DNA from: CAYGZQ01 sp964354375 [NCBI: uncultured Planctomycetota bacterium]
GTDB taxonomy: Bacteria; JAJVIF01; JAPKYR01
Assembly (NCBI GenBank): GCA_964354375.1
Contig: CAYGZQ010000011.1
Coordinates: 13,722-77,721, forward strand
Length of the DNA: 64,000 bases
Direction: 5' to 3'
The notes under the pieces were generated by a model, which searched no databases, had not been told where the DNA came from, and was given only the letters and a program-made list of their open reading frames with translations. The position numbers were made by a program, and so were the translations under genes. Positions 27,733 through 34,814 of the stretch are shown in pieces (the first letter of the stretch is position 1; each line of letters opens with the position of its first letter).

Positions 27733-28530
27733 ATGCGTGTCCCTTGTGCGTACGCCAACTGGAAAATGAACAAGACCCTTACGGAGGCGCTTGAATTCAT
27801 ATATGAATTCGTCCCTGCGCTCTTCAGGGAGGTCAAGGAAGACGCCGTGGGTGTCGCGATCTTCCCCCCGGCTCCCTATATTCACCCCATCCGTGAGGAG
27901 TTGGGGGACGACAGCCCCATATTCATCGGCGCACAGGACATCTACCCCGAGAAGGACGGCGCATTCACCGGCGAGCTGAGCGGCCAGATTCTGCGATCGG
28001 CAGGTGCGACGCACGTGATCGTCGGCCACTCGGAACGCCGGCACATAATCGGCGAGGACAACGCGATGGTCGCCAGGAAGCTCGCGAGGGCTCTTCGCGA
28101 CCGACTCATCCCCGTTCTCTGCGTGGGCGAGCTGCTGAGGGATCGCGAGGCAGGCCGCGCGAACGAAACGGTCGAGGAGCAGCTCGAGACCGCCTGGACC
28201 GGCCACGAGGTCACCGGCGGCGCGCTGATCGCATACGAGCCCGTGTGGGCCATAGGCACGGGCAAAAACGCCGAGCCTCGCGACGCACAGGAGATGTGCT
28301 CCCGGATCAGGGCCTGGATCGCCAAACACTTCACCCCTGAGACGGCCGCCGCTACCCGCATACTGTATGGCGGCAGCGTCAAGGCGGACAACATCTCCCA
28401 CTACGTCAAGCTGCCGGATGTGGACGGTGCCCTGGTCGGGGGTGCGAGCCTGGATCCGAAGGAATTCCTTGGGATTGCACGCGCTATCGCTGCACGTCGA
28501 GCTGGAGGAAAGGCCCAAGATGGCTCTTGA
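27733..28530 (+). CDS. tpiA: Triose-phosphate isomerase
   Basis: A 265-aa TIM barrel that interconverts glyceraldehyde-3-phosphate and dihydroxyacetone phosphate. Signatures: CAYANWKMNKTL with the substrate-binding Asn/Lys, the electrophilic His in HVIVGHSERRH, the catalytic Glu and flexible lid in AYEPVWAIGTGKNAEP, and LYGGSVKADN with LVGGASLDPKEF. It has the normal fold and is slightly longer than the usual 250 residues because of C-terminal residues that overlap the next gene by 11 bases. Confidence 0.96.
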   Translation: MRVPCAYANWKMNKTLTEALEFIYEFVPALFREVKEDAVGVAIFPPAPYIHPIREELGDDSPIFIGAQDIYPEKDGAFTGELSGQILRSAGATHVIVGHSERRHIIGEDNAMVARKLARALRDRLIPVLCVGELLRDREAGRANETVEEQLETAWTGHEVTGGALIAYEPVWAIGTGKNAEPRDAQEMCSRIRAWIAKHFTPETAAATRILYGGSVKADNISHYVKLPDVDGALVGGASLDPKEFLGIARAIAARRAGGKAQDGS

Positions 28531-29344
28531 AGTGCGCCGCCGCCGCATAGGCTCAGGCGAGCGCGCCGTCGAGATCGTCGACATCGTCGGGCGGCTGGAC
28601 GCTCCGGGAAGCGCTTTGCTCCGGTCGGCCGTTCAGGAGGCCCTGAAGGAGGGCTCCCCCAGGGTCGCGATCAATCTCTCCGATTGCATTGAAATCCATC
28701 GCGAGACGGTCGGCACCCTGCACTCGCTGGGACGTGCCTGCAAGCGTGCCGGAGGTCATCTTGCCGTGTTCGGCGCGAAGGGGGACGTCTACGAATACAT
28801 CAAGACATTCTCCGATCGCACTCTCGCGCCCTGGTTCGACTCCGAAAGAGATGCCGTCACGGGTCTGGGTGGAGACATCAAGCCCGAGCCCGAGCCCGGC
28901 GAAGCGGTCGAAAAGGAACCCGATCTCGTCGTCGCGCTGGGCACTGACCGCGTGTTTCGCACGCTGTTCTGGAAGCTGGGCAAGCTGGGAGGTCGGCCGG
29001 TTGCGAAATTCGACAACATAGGTGCGGCGGCGGACTACATCACGCGCCGTAAGGTGCACAGTGTTATCGTGGATATCAGCCTTCCTCCCCATGACGTTGC
29101 AGGTTTCATCAGGCGGCTGAAAACGTCGAAAGAGACCAAGGGGATCGGCATATTCCTTGTCGGACCGCCTTCCGTGAGAAGTGTCGGCTGGATTCTGGCG
29201 GGCGAGGGTGCCGACAAGTTCGTTCCCTATGTCTTTTCGGGTGAGGAGATCACCTCCAAGCTCGACGCGCGCGCGTTTTTCCAGCGGCTGAAAGAAGCCT
29301 ATGACCGCTTCGACGCCGGCCCCAGGGGCGACTCAGCTCAGTGA
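28520..29344 (+). CDS. STAS-domain protein with a C-terminal pseudo-receiver domain
   Basis: A 274-aa protein of two parts. Residues about 1-110 are STAS-like (VEIVDIVGRLDAPGSALLRSAV, then INLSDCIEIHRETVGTLHSLG), as in anti-sigma-factor antagonists. A Pro/Glu linker (PEPEPGEAVEKEPD) leads to a CheY-like fold: DLVVALGTDRVFRTLFWKL, then VIVDISLPPHDVAGFIRRLK. The central Asp is kept, but the acidic pair expected at the start of the domain (DD) is missing and the conserved Lys is not evident, so phosphorylation is doubtful. It overlaps tpiA by 11 bases, with GGAGGAAAGG inside tpiA, which links its synthesis to glycolysis. The partner is unknown. Confidence 0.72.
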   Translation: MALEVRRRRIGSGERAVEIVDIVGRLDAPGSALLRSAVQEALKEGSPRVAINLSDCIEIHRETVGTLHSLGRACKRAGGHLAVFGAKGDVYEYIKTFSDRTLAPWFDSERDAVTGLGGDIKPEPEPGEAVEKEPDLVVALGTDRVFRTLFWKLGKLGGRPVAKFDNIGAAADYITRRKVHSVIVDISLPPHDVAGFIRRLKTSKETKGIGIFLVGPPSVRSVGWILAGEGADKFVPYVFSGEEITSKLDARAFFQRLKEAYDRFDAGPRGDSAQ

Positions 29345-29371
29345 TACTGAAGATTCCAACTGGATAACAGA

Positions 29372-30484
29372 ATGTTTCCCGACCATGATGTTTTCGATGC
29401 ACCCGATTTCCGGGACACCGTCTTCACGAACAGCCGCAACGGGGTCCTCTATCACGACGATTTCCTGAAGCATCGCACCGGAACCCATCCTGAGAACCCG
29501 CAGCGCCTGGTGGTCATGAAGAACGCTCTCGAGAGCCACCCGGTCAACAAATCGCTCGAATGGGTGGAGCCCCGCTTGTGCGACGAGTCCGACGTTCTGC
29601 GATGCCACACGTCCGGCCATCTCGAAATGATAAAGCGCGCAGCCGACCTTGCATCATCCGCACCGGAGAACCTGGTCTGGCTCGATCCCGACACGCCCGT
29701 CTCGCCCGACAGCTTCCGCGCGGCTTCTCGGGCGGTCGGCGCCTGCTGTCAGGGGGTGGACATGGTCCTGCACGGGGGCTTCCAGAGCGTCTGGTGTCTC
29801 ATTCGACCCCCGGGCCATCACGCGACCGCGGAGAGAGCGATGGGCTTCTGCCTCTTCAACAACGCGGCGTGTGCCGCCGAGTACGCGAGGGCGGTTCACA
29901 AAATCGAGCGCGTGATGATCGTCGACTACGATCTCCATCACGGTAACGGCACGCAGGACATCTTCTACGGGGACCGAGGAGTGCTTTATACGTCAATCCA
30001 TCAATCCTACCATTATCCGGGTACCGGCCACATCGACGAAATCGGCTCCGGCGAGGGCCGCGGCTACACCGTCAACTTCCCCGTCCTCGCGGGAGGCGGC
30101 GACGGTGAGTTCGCTCTGTACATGCGACAGGTGGTCGCCTCGATCGCGTCGCAGTTCAAACCGCAGATCCTGATCGTCTCGGTCGGCTTCGACGCCCACG
30201 CGGACGACCATCTCGGAGCCCTGCAACTGTCCAGCCGGCAATTCGGAAGGATCGTCACCCTCCTAAGGGCCGTGGGGTCCGACCTGAATATCGGCATCGT
30301 CTACGCCCTCGAGGGAGGCTACTCCCTTGAGGCCCAGGCCGAAAGCATCGTGGAATCTCTCGTCGCGTCGACCGCCGAAAGATTCGATCCGGCCGAATTG
30401 CCCATGCCGTATCGACCGTCCCAGAGTGCGCAGGCAGGTCTCGAGACTCTCCGAAGGGCCCTGCACGGTATCTGGGACATCTAG
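29372..30484 (+). CDS. Histone deacetylase superfamily (AcuC/HdaH-like) protein
   Basis: A 370-aa zinc hydrolase of the arginase/deacetylase fold. The catalytic set is present: the His pair in IRPPGHHATAERAMGFC, the zinc ligands Asp and His in IVDYDLHHGNGTQDIFY, the third ligand in SVGFDAHADDHLG, and the transition-state Tyr in ALEGGYSLEAQ. Bacterial members deacetylate acetylated polyamines, acetoin-related proteins (AcuC) or lysines. The substrate here is unknown. It lies 27 bases after the STAS protein and may be the last gene of the gap operon; acetyl-lysine control of the glycolytic enzymes is only a guess. Confidence 0.87.
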   Translation: MFPDHDVFDAPDFRDTVFTNSRNGVLYHDDFLKHRTGTHPENPQRLVVMKNALESHPVNKSLEWVEPRLCDESDVLRCHTSGHLEMIKRAADLASSAPENLVWLDPDTPVSPDSFRAASRAVGACCQGVDMVLHGGFQSVWCLIRPPGHHATAERAMGFCLFNNAACAAEYARAVHKIERVMIVDYDLHHGNGTQDIFYGDRGVLYTSIHQSYHYPGTGHIDEIGSGEGRGYTVNFPVLAGGGDGEFALYMRQVVASIASQFKPQILIVSVGFDAHADDHLGALQLSSRQFGRIVTLLRAVGSDLNIGIVYALEGGYSLEAQAESIVESLVASTAERFDPAELPMPYRPSQSAQAGLETLRRALHGIWDI

Positions 30485-30496
30485 CCCGCTCTCCGT

Positions 30497-31384
30497 TCAA
30501 CTCCTCCGGACCCGGCACAGATGACCCGGCGCGAGACATATCAGCACCGCCGTCGCCATCGCCGTCGCAGCCAGGATTATCGGACATGCGGTCGTGAGAA
30601 CCCGGACAGTTGTGTGCAGATCGAATGGATTCTGACGATTGATCATAAAAATCACCGGGGTCAGCGCCAGGAACGTCGCCAGCGCGGGAAGCCTTCCCGT
30701 ACGACCTATCACGCTCTCCTCTCCCGTGGGCGCCTCCTTCGACGAATGCTTCAGCCACCCCACGGGCACCAGGAGCATGTCGAGCGCCGTCAGAAGCGGA
30801 AAGAAGACGAAAACGCACAATGCGGGAGCGTACAGTTTCACCGCCATCGCCGGCACTTCCGCCGGCAGGGCCCCCCTGTACATCGACTCGACCACCGTGG
30901 CCGCGAGGATGGCGATGTTGACGGCCACGAGGACGAGCCTCTTCCACGAGACCCCGATGAAGGGGTAACGCGCAAATGCCGCGATGGTCGCGGCCGTGAT
31001 TTCGGCCTCTGAGAGCGGTGTTGCCAGAAGCAGCTCGAGGGCGCGGGGAAAATCGAATGGGGAAGGATAGTTCCTGAGCGCGATCATCTGGGCATTCCAG
31101 CCGGCTAGGTACAGCCCCCCGAAAAGCACGATGGGCCCCAGAAGCACGAGCAGCACAACGGGAAGGCCTTTCAGGCCCGGCACGAATGCATCCGCCATCC
31201 AGAGAAGCGCAAATGACACTCCGAGCCAAATCTGCCACGTGACATGGCGTCCCGGCGCGAGCGCTTCGACAAGCCGAATCCTCTTCTCCTGAAGATCGAG
31301 CAGATATTCGTACAGAGGATTCCCTGCGAGACTTGCGAATGCTCGAAAAAGGCTCCCGTCGCGATGTGACTCCTCAGGGCACAT
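30497..31384 (-). CDS. Polytopic membrane protein resembling an ABC-2-type permease
   Basis: A 295-aa protein with about six hydrophobic helices (WQIWLGVSFALLWMADAFV, PVVLLVLLGPIVLFGGLYLAG and others). The block RALELLLATPLSEAEITAATI matches the LELLLxTPLS segment common in ABC-2-type permeases after their first cytosolic loop. No ATPase is adjacent; instead a MoxR ATPase lies directly upstream. The ATG overlaps the MoxR stop by 11 bases (ATGTGCCCTGA), so the two are translationally coupled. Function unknown; probably part of a MoxR/BatD-like envelope module. Confidence 0.72.
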   Translation of the reverse strand: MCPEESHRDGSLFRAFASLAGNPLYEYLLDLQEKRIRLVEALAPGRHVTWQIWLGVSFALLWMADAFVPGLKGLPVVLLVLLGPIVLFGGLYLAGWNAQMIALRNYPSPFDFPRALELLLATPLSEAEITAATIAAFARYPFIGVSWKRLVLVAVNIAILAATVVESMYRGALPAEVPAMAVKLYAPALCVFVFFPLLTALDMLLVPVGWLKHSSKEAPTGEESVIGRTGRLPALATFLALTPVIFMINRQNPFDLHTTVRVLTTACPIILAATAMATAVLICLAPGHLCRVRRS

Positions 31385-32399
31385 ACACCGTGCCCATGAT
31401 CTTCTGCACAAGGTCCTCGCTCGTAACCTCTTCCGCTTCCGCTTCGTAGGTGAGGAGAATTCTGTGCCTGAGGACATCCATCACGACCGCCTTGACGTCA
31501 TCGGGCGTCACAAACCCGCGACCGTTCAGAAAGGCGAAGGCTTTTGCGGTCATCACGAGGTAGATGCTGGCGCGGGGGCTGGCTCCGTAATCGATCAGGT
31601 AGTCGATATCCAGCCCGAATTCCTTGGGTTGCCTGGTGGCAAAAACGATGTCGAGCACGTATTTCTTGATGGTCTCGTCGACGTAGATCTTGTCGACCAC
31701 CGCCTGCATCTCGGTAACCTTCTCCGGTGTGATCACCGGCTTGAGATCGATCCTCTTGCCCGACGTGATGCGGTCGATGATAAGACTCTCCTCGTTTCGC
31801 CAGGGGTAGGTGACCTTGACCTTCATCATGAACCGGTCCAGTTGGGCTTCGGGAAGCGGGTAGGTCCCCTCGGTCTCGATCGGGTTCTGCGTGGCCATGA
31901 CGAGAAACGGGTCCGGCAGCTTGAACGTCTGGTCGCCGATCGTGACCTGCTTCTCCTGCATCGCTTCCAGCAGCGCCGATTGGACCTTGGCGGGAGCGCG
32001 GTTGATCTCGTCCGCGAGAACAAGGTTCGCAAAGACCGGGCCCAGGCGGGTCGAGAAGTCAGACGTCTGCGGGTTGTAGATACGGGTTCCCACTATATCC
32101 GCGGGGAGAAGATCGGGCGTGAACTGCACCCGCGAGAATTTCGCACCTATGGCCATCGCCAGAGCCTTGATGGTCAGCGTCTTTGCCAACCCCGGTACGC
32201 CCTCCAGCAGTATGTGACCCCGGCATAGAAGACCGATTATCAACTTCATAAGCATGTCGTCCTGCCCGACAAGTATCCGTTTCACCTCGTCGAATACTGT
32301 CTGAACGACGGGCTGATAGCTTTCGCACTCGCGACCAAGCGCTTCAATCTCAGCGGCTATTGCGCTTGTTGGGGGAGGCATCTGGGGGATATCAGGCAT
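31374..32399 (-). CDS. MoxR-family AAA+ ATPase
   Basis: A 341-aa AAA+ chaperone-like ATPase. Walker A is LLEGVPGLAKTLTIKALA, followed by the MoxR-type RVQFTPDLLPADIVGTRIY. Walker B is ANLVLADEINRAPAKVQSALLEAMQE, sensor 1 is LVMATQNPIETEGTYPLPEAQLDRF, and the lid domain carries SPRASIYLVMTAKAFA. MoxR proteins remodel or metallate targets with von Willebrand A-domain partners. No VWA gene is next to it here: the neighbours are a BatD-like protein upstream and a membrane protein downstream. Confidence 0.92.
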   Translation of the reverse strand: MPDIPQMPPPTSAIAAEIEALGRECESYQPVVQTVFDEVKRILVGQDDMLMKLIIGLLCRGHILLEGVPGLAKTLTIKALAMAIGAKFSRVQFTPDLLPADIVGTRIYNPQTSDFSTRLGPVFANLVLADEINRAPAKVQSALLEAMQEKQVTIGDQTFKLPDPFLVMATQNPIETEGTYPLPEAQLDRFMMKVKVTYPWRNEESLIIDRITSGKRIDLKPVITPEKVTEMQAVVDKIYVDETIKKYVLDIVFATRQPKEFGLDIDYLIDYGASPRASIYLVMTAKAFAFLNGRGFVTPDDVKAVVMDVLRHRILLTYEAEAEEVTSEDLVQKIMGTVYVP

Positions 32400-32473
32400 G
32401 GAATTCCTCTCTGGATGTATAACTCTGTACGCTTAATCTGTATTAATCTTGTACAAACTTGTACTGTTGTCTG

Positions 32474-33400
32474 TCAGCCGCGGGGCTGTTTCAACCCCAT
32501 GAGCGTGTCGCCCGCCCTCTGTGTCACGGCAAGGATCTCTTGGGCCATCGGCTTCGTTTTCGCAAACTTCACCCAGTCGCAGTCGTTCAGCAGCACCAGT
32601 ACGCCCTTTACGCGCGAATCCTGAACCTTGCGCTTCCTGAACTCGCGCTCCAGCTCCCACCTGGTAGAGTCCCTCGTGGCGACATTGTACCGCTTGTTCA
32701 GGTACACCCGAAGGATATCGTCCACTGCATCATAATACGCCTTGACCGCGACTTCGTCATCCGCGTCGGGGATCGGCAGCTTCTGAATGTCCTCGTACGC
32801 TAACTGCTCCGGGGATTTGACCCTGGGAATGATCGGCGCTGCAACCGCCCTGGGCTTCCTTCTCCTGGCAGCCACCAGCACGCTGACCAGCGCAGCCAGA
32901 GCAGCCAGCAGGAAAGCCGCCAGAATCCACTTCCACAATCCCAGCAGCTTGCCGAGGATGATACTGCTCGCGGGACGCGGCGCGTCCTCGTAAACCTGCA
33001 CGGTCACTGCATCCAGGCTGAGCTGCGTCGACTCTCCATCGCTTGTCGTGTAGGTGACCTGGAACGGGCCTATCTCGAACTCCCCGGCTTCCTTTGTCAG
33101 GTACTGCGCGGTGAACGTGCTCTCTACGCTGGTGACGCTCTGTTTGACGCTGACTTGCTGCAATTGCCCGAACTTGTTGCCCAGCGTGACTCCGTCGGGT
33201 GCGGGAAAAGCGGGTCTCTGGATCTGGATGTTCTCGTCGCTGGTGATTGTGAGGACGATCTGGAACGGGTCTCCGAGCCTGACGAGTCGGGGGTTTGCCC
33301 CAGCTGTGCCGGTTGTCTCCGCAGGAAGGGGTGCAGGCTGCGCCAGCGTCCAGGCAAGGGCGAGAAGAAGGAGAATCCATGACAAAGAGCGGCGTCTCAT
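32474..33400 (-). CDS. BatD-like membrane protein of the MoxR module
   Basis: A 308-aa exported membrane protein. The N-terminal signal (MRRRSLSWILLLLALAWTLA) is followed by a beta-rich extracytoplasmic region of the oxygen-tolerance BatD type: RLVRLGDPFQIVLTITSDENIQIQRPAFPAPDGV, then GEFEIGPFQVTYTT. A transmembrane helix (WKWILAAFLLAALAALVSVLVAA) and a cytosolic domain with KAYYDAVDDILRVYLNKRYNV and REFRKRKVQDSRVKGVLVLL follow. The latter resembles the DUF4381-type tail of Bat proteins. The ATG of the signal peptide is the likely start. It is upstream of moxR, with which it forms an operon. Confidence 0.75.
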   Translation of the reverse strand: MRRRSLSWILLLLALAWTLAQPAPLPAETTGTAGANPRLVRLGDPFQIVLTITSDENIQIQRPAFPAPDGVTLGNKFGQLQQVSVKQSVTSVESTFTAQYLTKEAGEFEIGPFQVTYTTSDGESTQLSLDAVTVQVYEDAPRPASSIILGKLLGLWKWILAAFLLAALAALVSVLVAARRRKPRAVAAPIIPRVKSPEQLAYEDIQKLPIPDADDEVAVKAYYDAVDDILRVYLNKRYNVATRDSTRWELEREFRKRKVQDSRVKGVLVLLNDCDWVKFAKTKPMAQEILAVTQRAGDTLMGLKQPRG

Positions 33401-33560
33401 GAGTCCGGACCGCAACAAGCGGTATGACACGCGGGCACCCGGTCGGTTCAAGGTCGCGCGGGCGGTCAGAGGATGCTATCACAAGGCGGGCGTGGGTATC
33501 AAACGACGGGATTGGGGTCGCATTTCGGGGTGGGGAAGGCGTTTTTGCCGGGGCGGCGAC

Positions 33561-33589
33561 TTGACTACAACGCGATAATGTGATATAAT
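33561..33589 (+). promoter_or_regulatory. Strong promoter of the c-di-GMP riboswitch unit
   Basis: TTGACT (33561-33566), a 17-base spacer and a perfect TATAAT (33584-33589). The predicted start, near 33596, is a few bases before the riboswitch aptamer. This is the best sigma-70-type match I see in the window. Confidence 0.82.
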
Positions 33590-33599
33590 ACTGAATACT

Positions 33600-33690
33600 T
33601 GGACGATAAAGGCAAACCCGTCGCGAGGCGGGGACGCAAAGCCGAGGGCCTCAATGAGGCGGCCGGGCTGCCGAACCGAGTTCGCTTGGA
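33600..33690 (+). ncRNA. Cyclic di-GMP-I (GEMM-I) riboswitch aptamer
   Basis: The region carries the hallmark GEMM-I pieces in order: AAAGGCAAACC (33608-33618), a stem CCCGTC/GGCGGG closed by a GCGA GNRA tetraloop (33617-33632), the linker GGGACGCAAAGCC (33631-33643), and a second arm with CCTC/GAGG around 33649-33659 ending GGGCTGCCGAA. The family binds cyclic di-GMP and controls motility, pili, cytochromes or secreted proteins. It sits at the very 5' end of the predicted transcript and is followed by an intrinsic terminator, so control is probably by transcription termination. Whether ligand switches the unit on or off cannot be told from the sequence. Confidence 0.93.
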
Positions 33691-33698
33691 ATTCTGCG

Positions 33699-33725
33699 AA
33701 CCTCCGGGAAGGCCGGGGGTTTTTT
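33699..33725 (+). terminator. Intrinsic terminator of the riboswitch expression platform
   Basis: A 9-bp stem (AACCTCCGG with CCGGGGGTT, 33699-33707 and 33713-33721), a 5-base loop and a T-run. A competing small hairpin TTCGC/GCGAA (33681-33685 with 33696-33700) shares the first two stem bases, which could be the switch. Confidence 0.82.
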
Positions 33726-33726
33726 G

Positions 33727-33876
33727 ATTCCCTCGACATCAGGTTCGGCGCCTGCTCCAGGAATGGTGCGAGCGATCTTGTGCCTGGTGGAGGTGATAGT
33801 TAGCGCATAAACTGGCCGGACATCGATACGCGCGAGCTGCAATCATTCGAAATGATGCCTGAAAGGAGGCTGGTTA
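33727..33876 (+). other. Leader between riboswitch terminator and small ORF
   Basis: About 150 bases with no clear gene. It contains a 15-codon open frame beginning ATG at about 33756 and ending GCATAA (a short hydrophobic peptide), a hairpin ATCATT/AATGAT (33842-33856), and the ribosome-binding site AAAGGAGG (33862-33869) of the next ORF. I see no second aptamer. Confidence 0.4.
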
Positions 33877-34008
33877 TTGAGCAACAGCATTCCGGCTGCC
33901 CCCCGGAAGCCCGGTAATACGCAAAATACTACAAATGGCAATGCACCCATGGTTGCCTTCGGCACCATGTTTGACACAGTTGTCGGACCCTTCAGTCATG
34001 ATCGATGA
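33877..34008 (+). CDS. 43-residue small protein under riboswitch control
   Basis: A short ORF with a TTG start, placed 7 bases after the near-perfect ribosome-binding site AAAGGAGG. The peptide begins MSNSIPAAPRKPGNTQN, has a polar Pro/Asn/Thr-rich first half, a mildly hydrophobic second half (APMVAFGTMFDTVVGPF) and ends SHDR. It has no Cys, no signal peptide and no full transmembrane helix. I do not recognise it. It is the only gene in the unit started at 33.6 kb and ended by the terminator at 34.0 kb, so it is the likely output of the c-di-GMP riboswitch. An overlapping 21-codon ATG frame (33852-33917) is less likely because it has no ribosome-binding site. Confidence 0.55.
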   Translation: MSNSIPAAPRKPGNTQNTTNGNAPMVAFGTMFDTVVGPFSHDR

Positions 34009-34024
34009 CGAACAATAGCGAGCG

Positions 34025-34056
34025 ACGCCCCGGATGAGTTCCGGGGCGTTGCGCGT
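34025..34056 (+). terminator. Intrinsic terminator closing the riboswitch unit
   Basis: ACGCCCCGG/CCGGGGCGT perfect 9-bp stem with a 7-base loop (34025-34033 with 34041-34049), followed by TGCGCGTTTC. It lies 17 bases after the small ORF stop and also faces the convergent rluB-type gene. Confidence 0.65.
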
Positions 34057-34079
34057 TTCAGTCGTTTGGGTAGTCTCTA

Positions 34080-34814
34080 TTAATCCCCCGGGAGAGACCT
34101 GATTTCCCAATCTTCGAGTTCGACGATCTCGCCCGGTTTCAGAATGTCCGCTCTTATCGGACCATGCGCCGTCCTCACCAGCCTCAGCACCCGATACTTG
34201 ACCGCGCCTATCATCTCCCGTATCTCGCGCTTGTGACCCTCGCCCATCATCATCTCCACCCAATAGCCCATCTGCGGATGCTCGTCGTCCTGGGGCTGCG
34301 GACCCATTCTCGTCACTCTGAGCGCTCTCGCCGTGAAATCCCCGCATTTCACCCCGGCGCGCAGTCTTTCAAGGTCCGATTCCATCGGCCACCTGTCGAT
34401 CAGCACCCGGTAGACCTTCTCGACCTCGCCGCCCGGATGCGTGAGCCTCTGGAGCAGGTCGCCGTCGTTGGTGAGCACAAGCAGACCTTCGCTGTCCGCG
34501 TCCAGACGTCCCGCCGGAGCGACTCCCTTCGGAATGCCACGTCCCTCGAGGAGGTCTGCGAGCGATGACCGCTTCTGCGGGTCGTCGAGAGTGGTCACCA
34601 TTCCCCTAGGCTTGTAACACTTGTAGTAGAGGAGGCGAGGGAGCTCGATCATTTCACCGTCGACGGTCACGATGTCGATCCCGGGTGCCACGGTCGTTCC
34701 GAGCTTCTGACACACGATCCCGTTGACCGCCACTCGTCCGGCCGTGATGAGCGAGTCGGAGTCGCGGCGGCTTGCGAGGCCGCACCGGGCGATATACCGG
34801 TTCAGGCGCATCAC
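34080..34814 (-). CDS. rluB: RluB/RsuA-family ribosomal pseudouridine synthase
   Basis: A 244-aa enzyme that makes a pseudouridine in rRNA. It has an N-terminal S4 RNA-binding domain (RLNRYIARCGLASRRDSDSLI) and the catalytic motif GRLDADSEGLLVLTNDGDL with the active-site Asp. YYKCYKPRGMVTT and GEGHKREIREMI are family blocks. RluB modifies 23S rRNA and RsuA 16S; I cannot separate them with certainty. Its start overlaps the amidohydrolase stop by 4 bases, so it ends the menaquinone operon, where it has no obvious pathway role. Confidence 0.9.
   Translation of the reverse strand: MMRLNRYIARCGLASRRDSDSLITAGRVAVNGIVCQKLGTTVAPGIDIVTVDGEMIELPRLLYYKCYKPRGMVTTLDDPQKRSSLADLLEGRGIPKGVAPAGRLDADSEGLLVLTNDGDLLQRLTHPGGEVEKVYRVLIDRWPMESDLERLRAGVKCGDFTARALRVTRMGPQPQDDEHPQMGYWVEMMMGEGHKREIREMIGAVKYRVLRLVRTAHGPIRADILKPGEIVELEDWEIRSLPGD

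Noticed and set aside
26664-27836. A 390-codon minus-strand frame opposite pgk
   Set aside because: Antisense to a clear phosphoglycerate kinase, with no domain of its own.
33852-33917. A 21-codon ATG frame overlapping the riboswitch-controlled ORF
   Set aside because: It has no ribosome-binding site and itself contains the AAAGGAGG that serves the TTG-start ORF.
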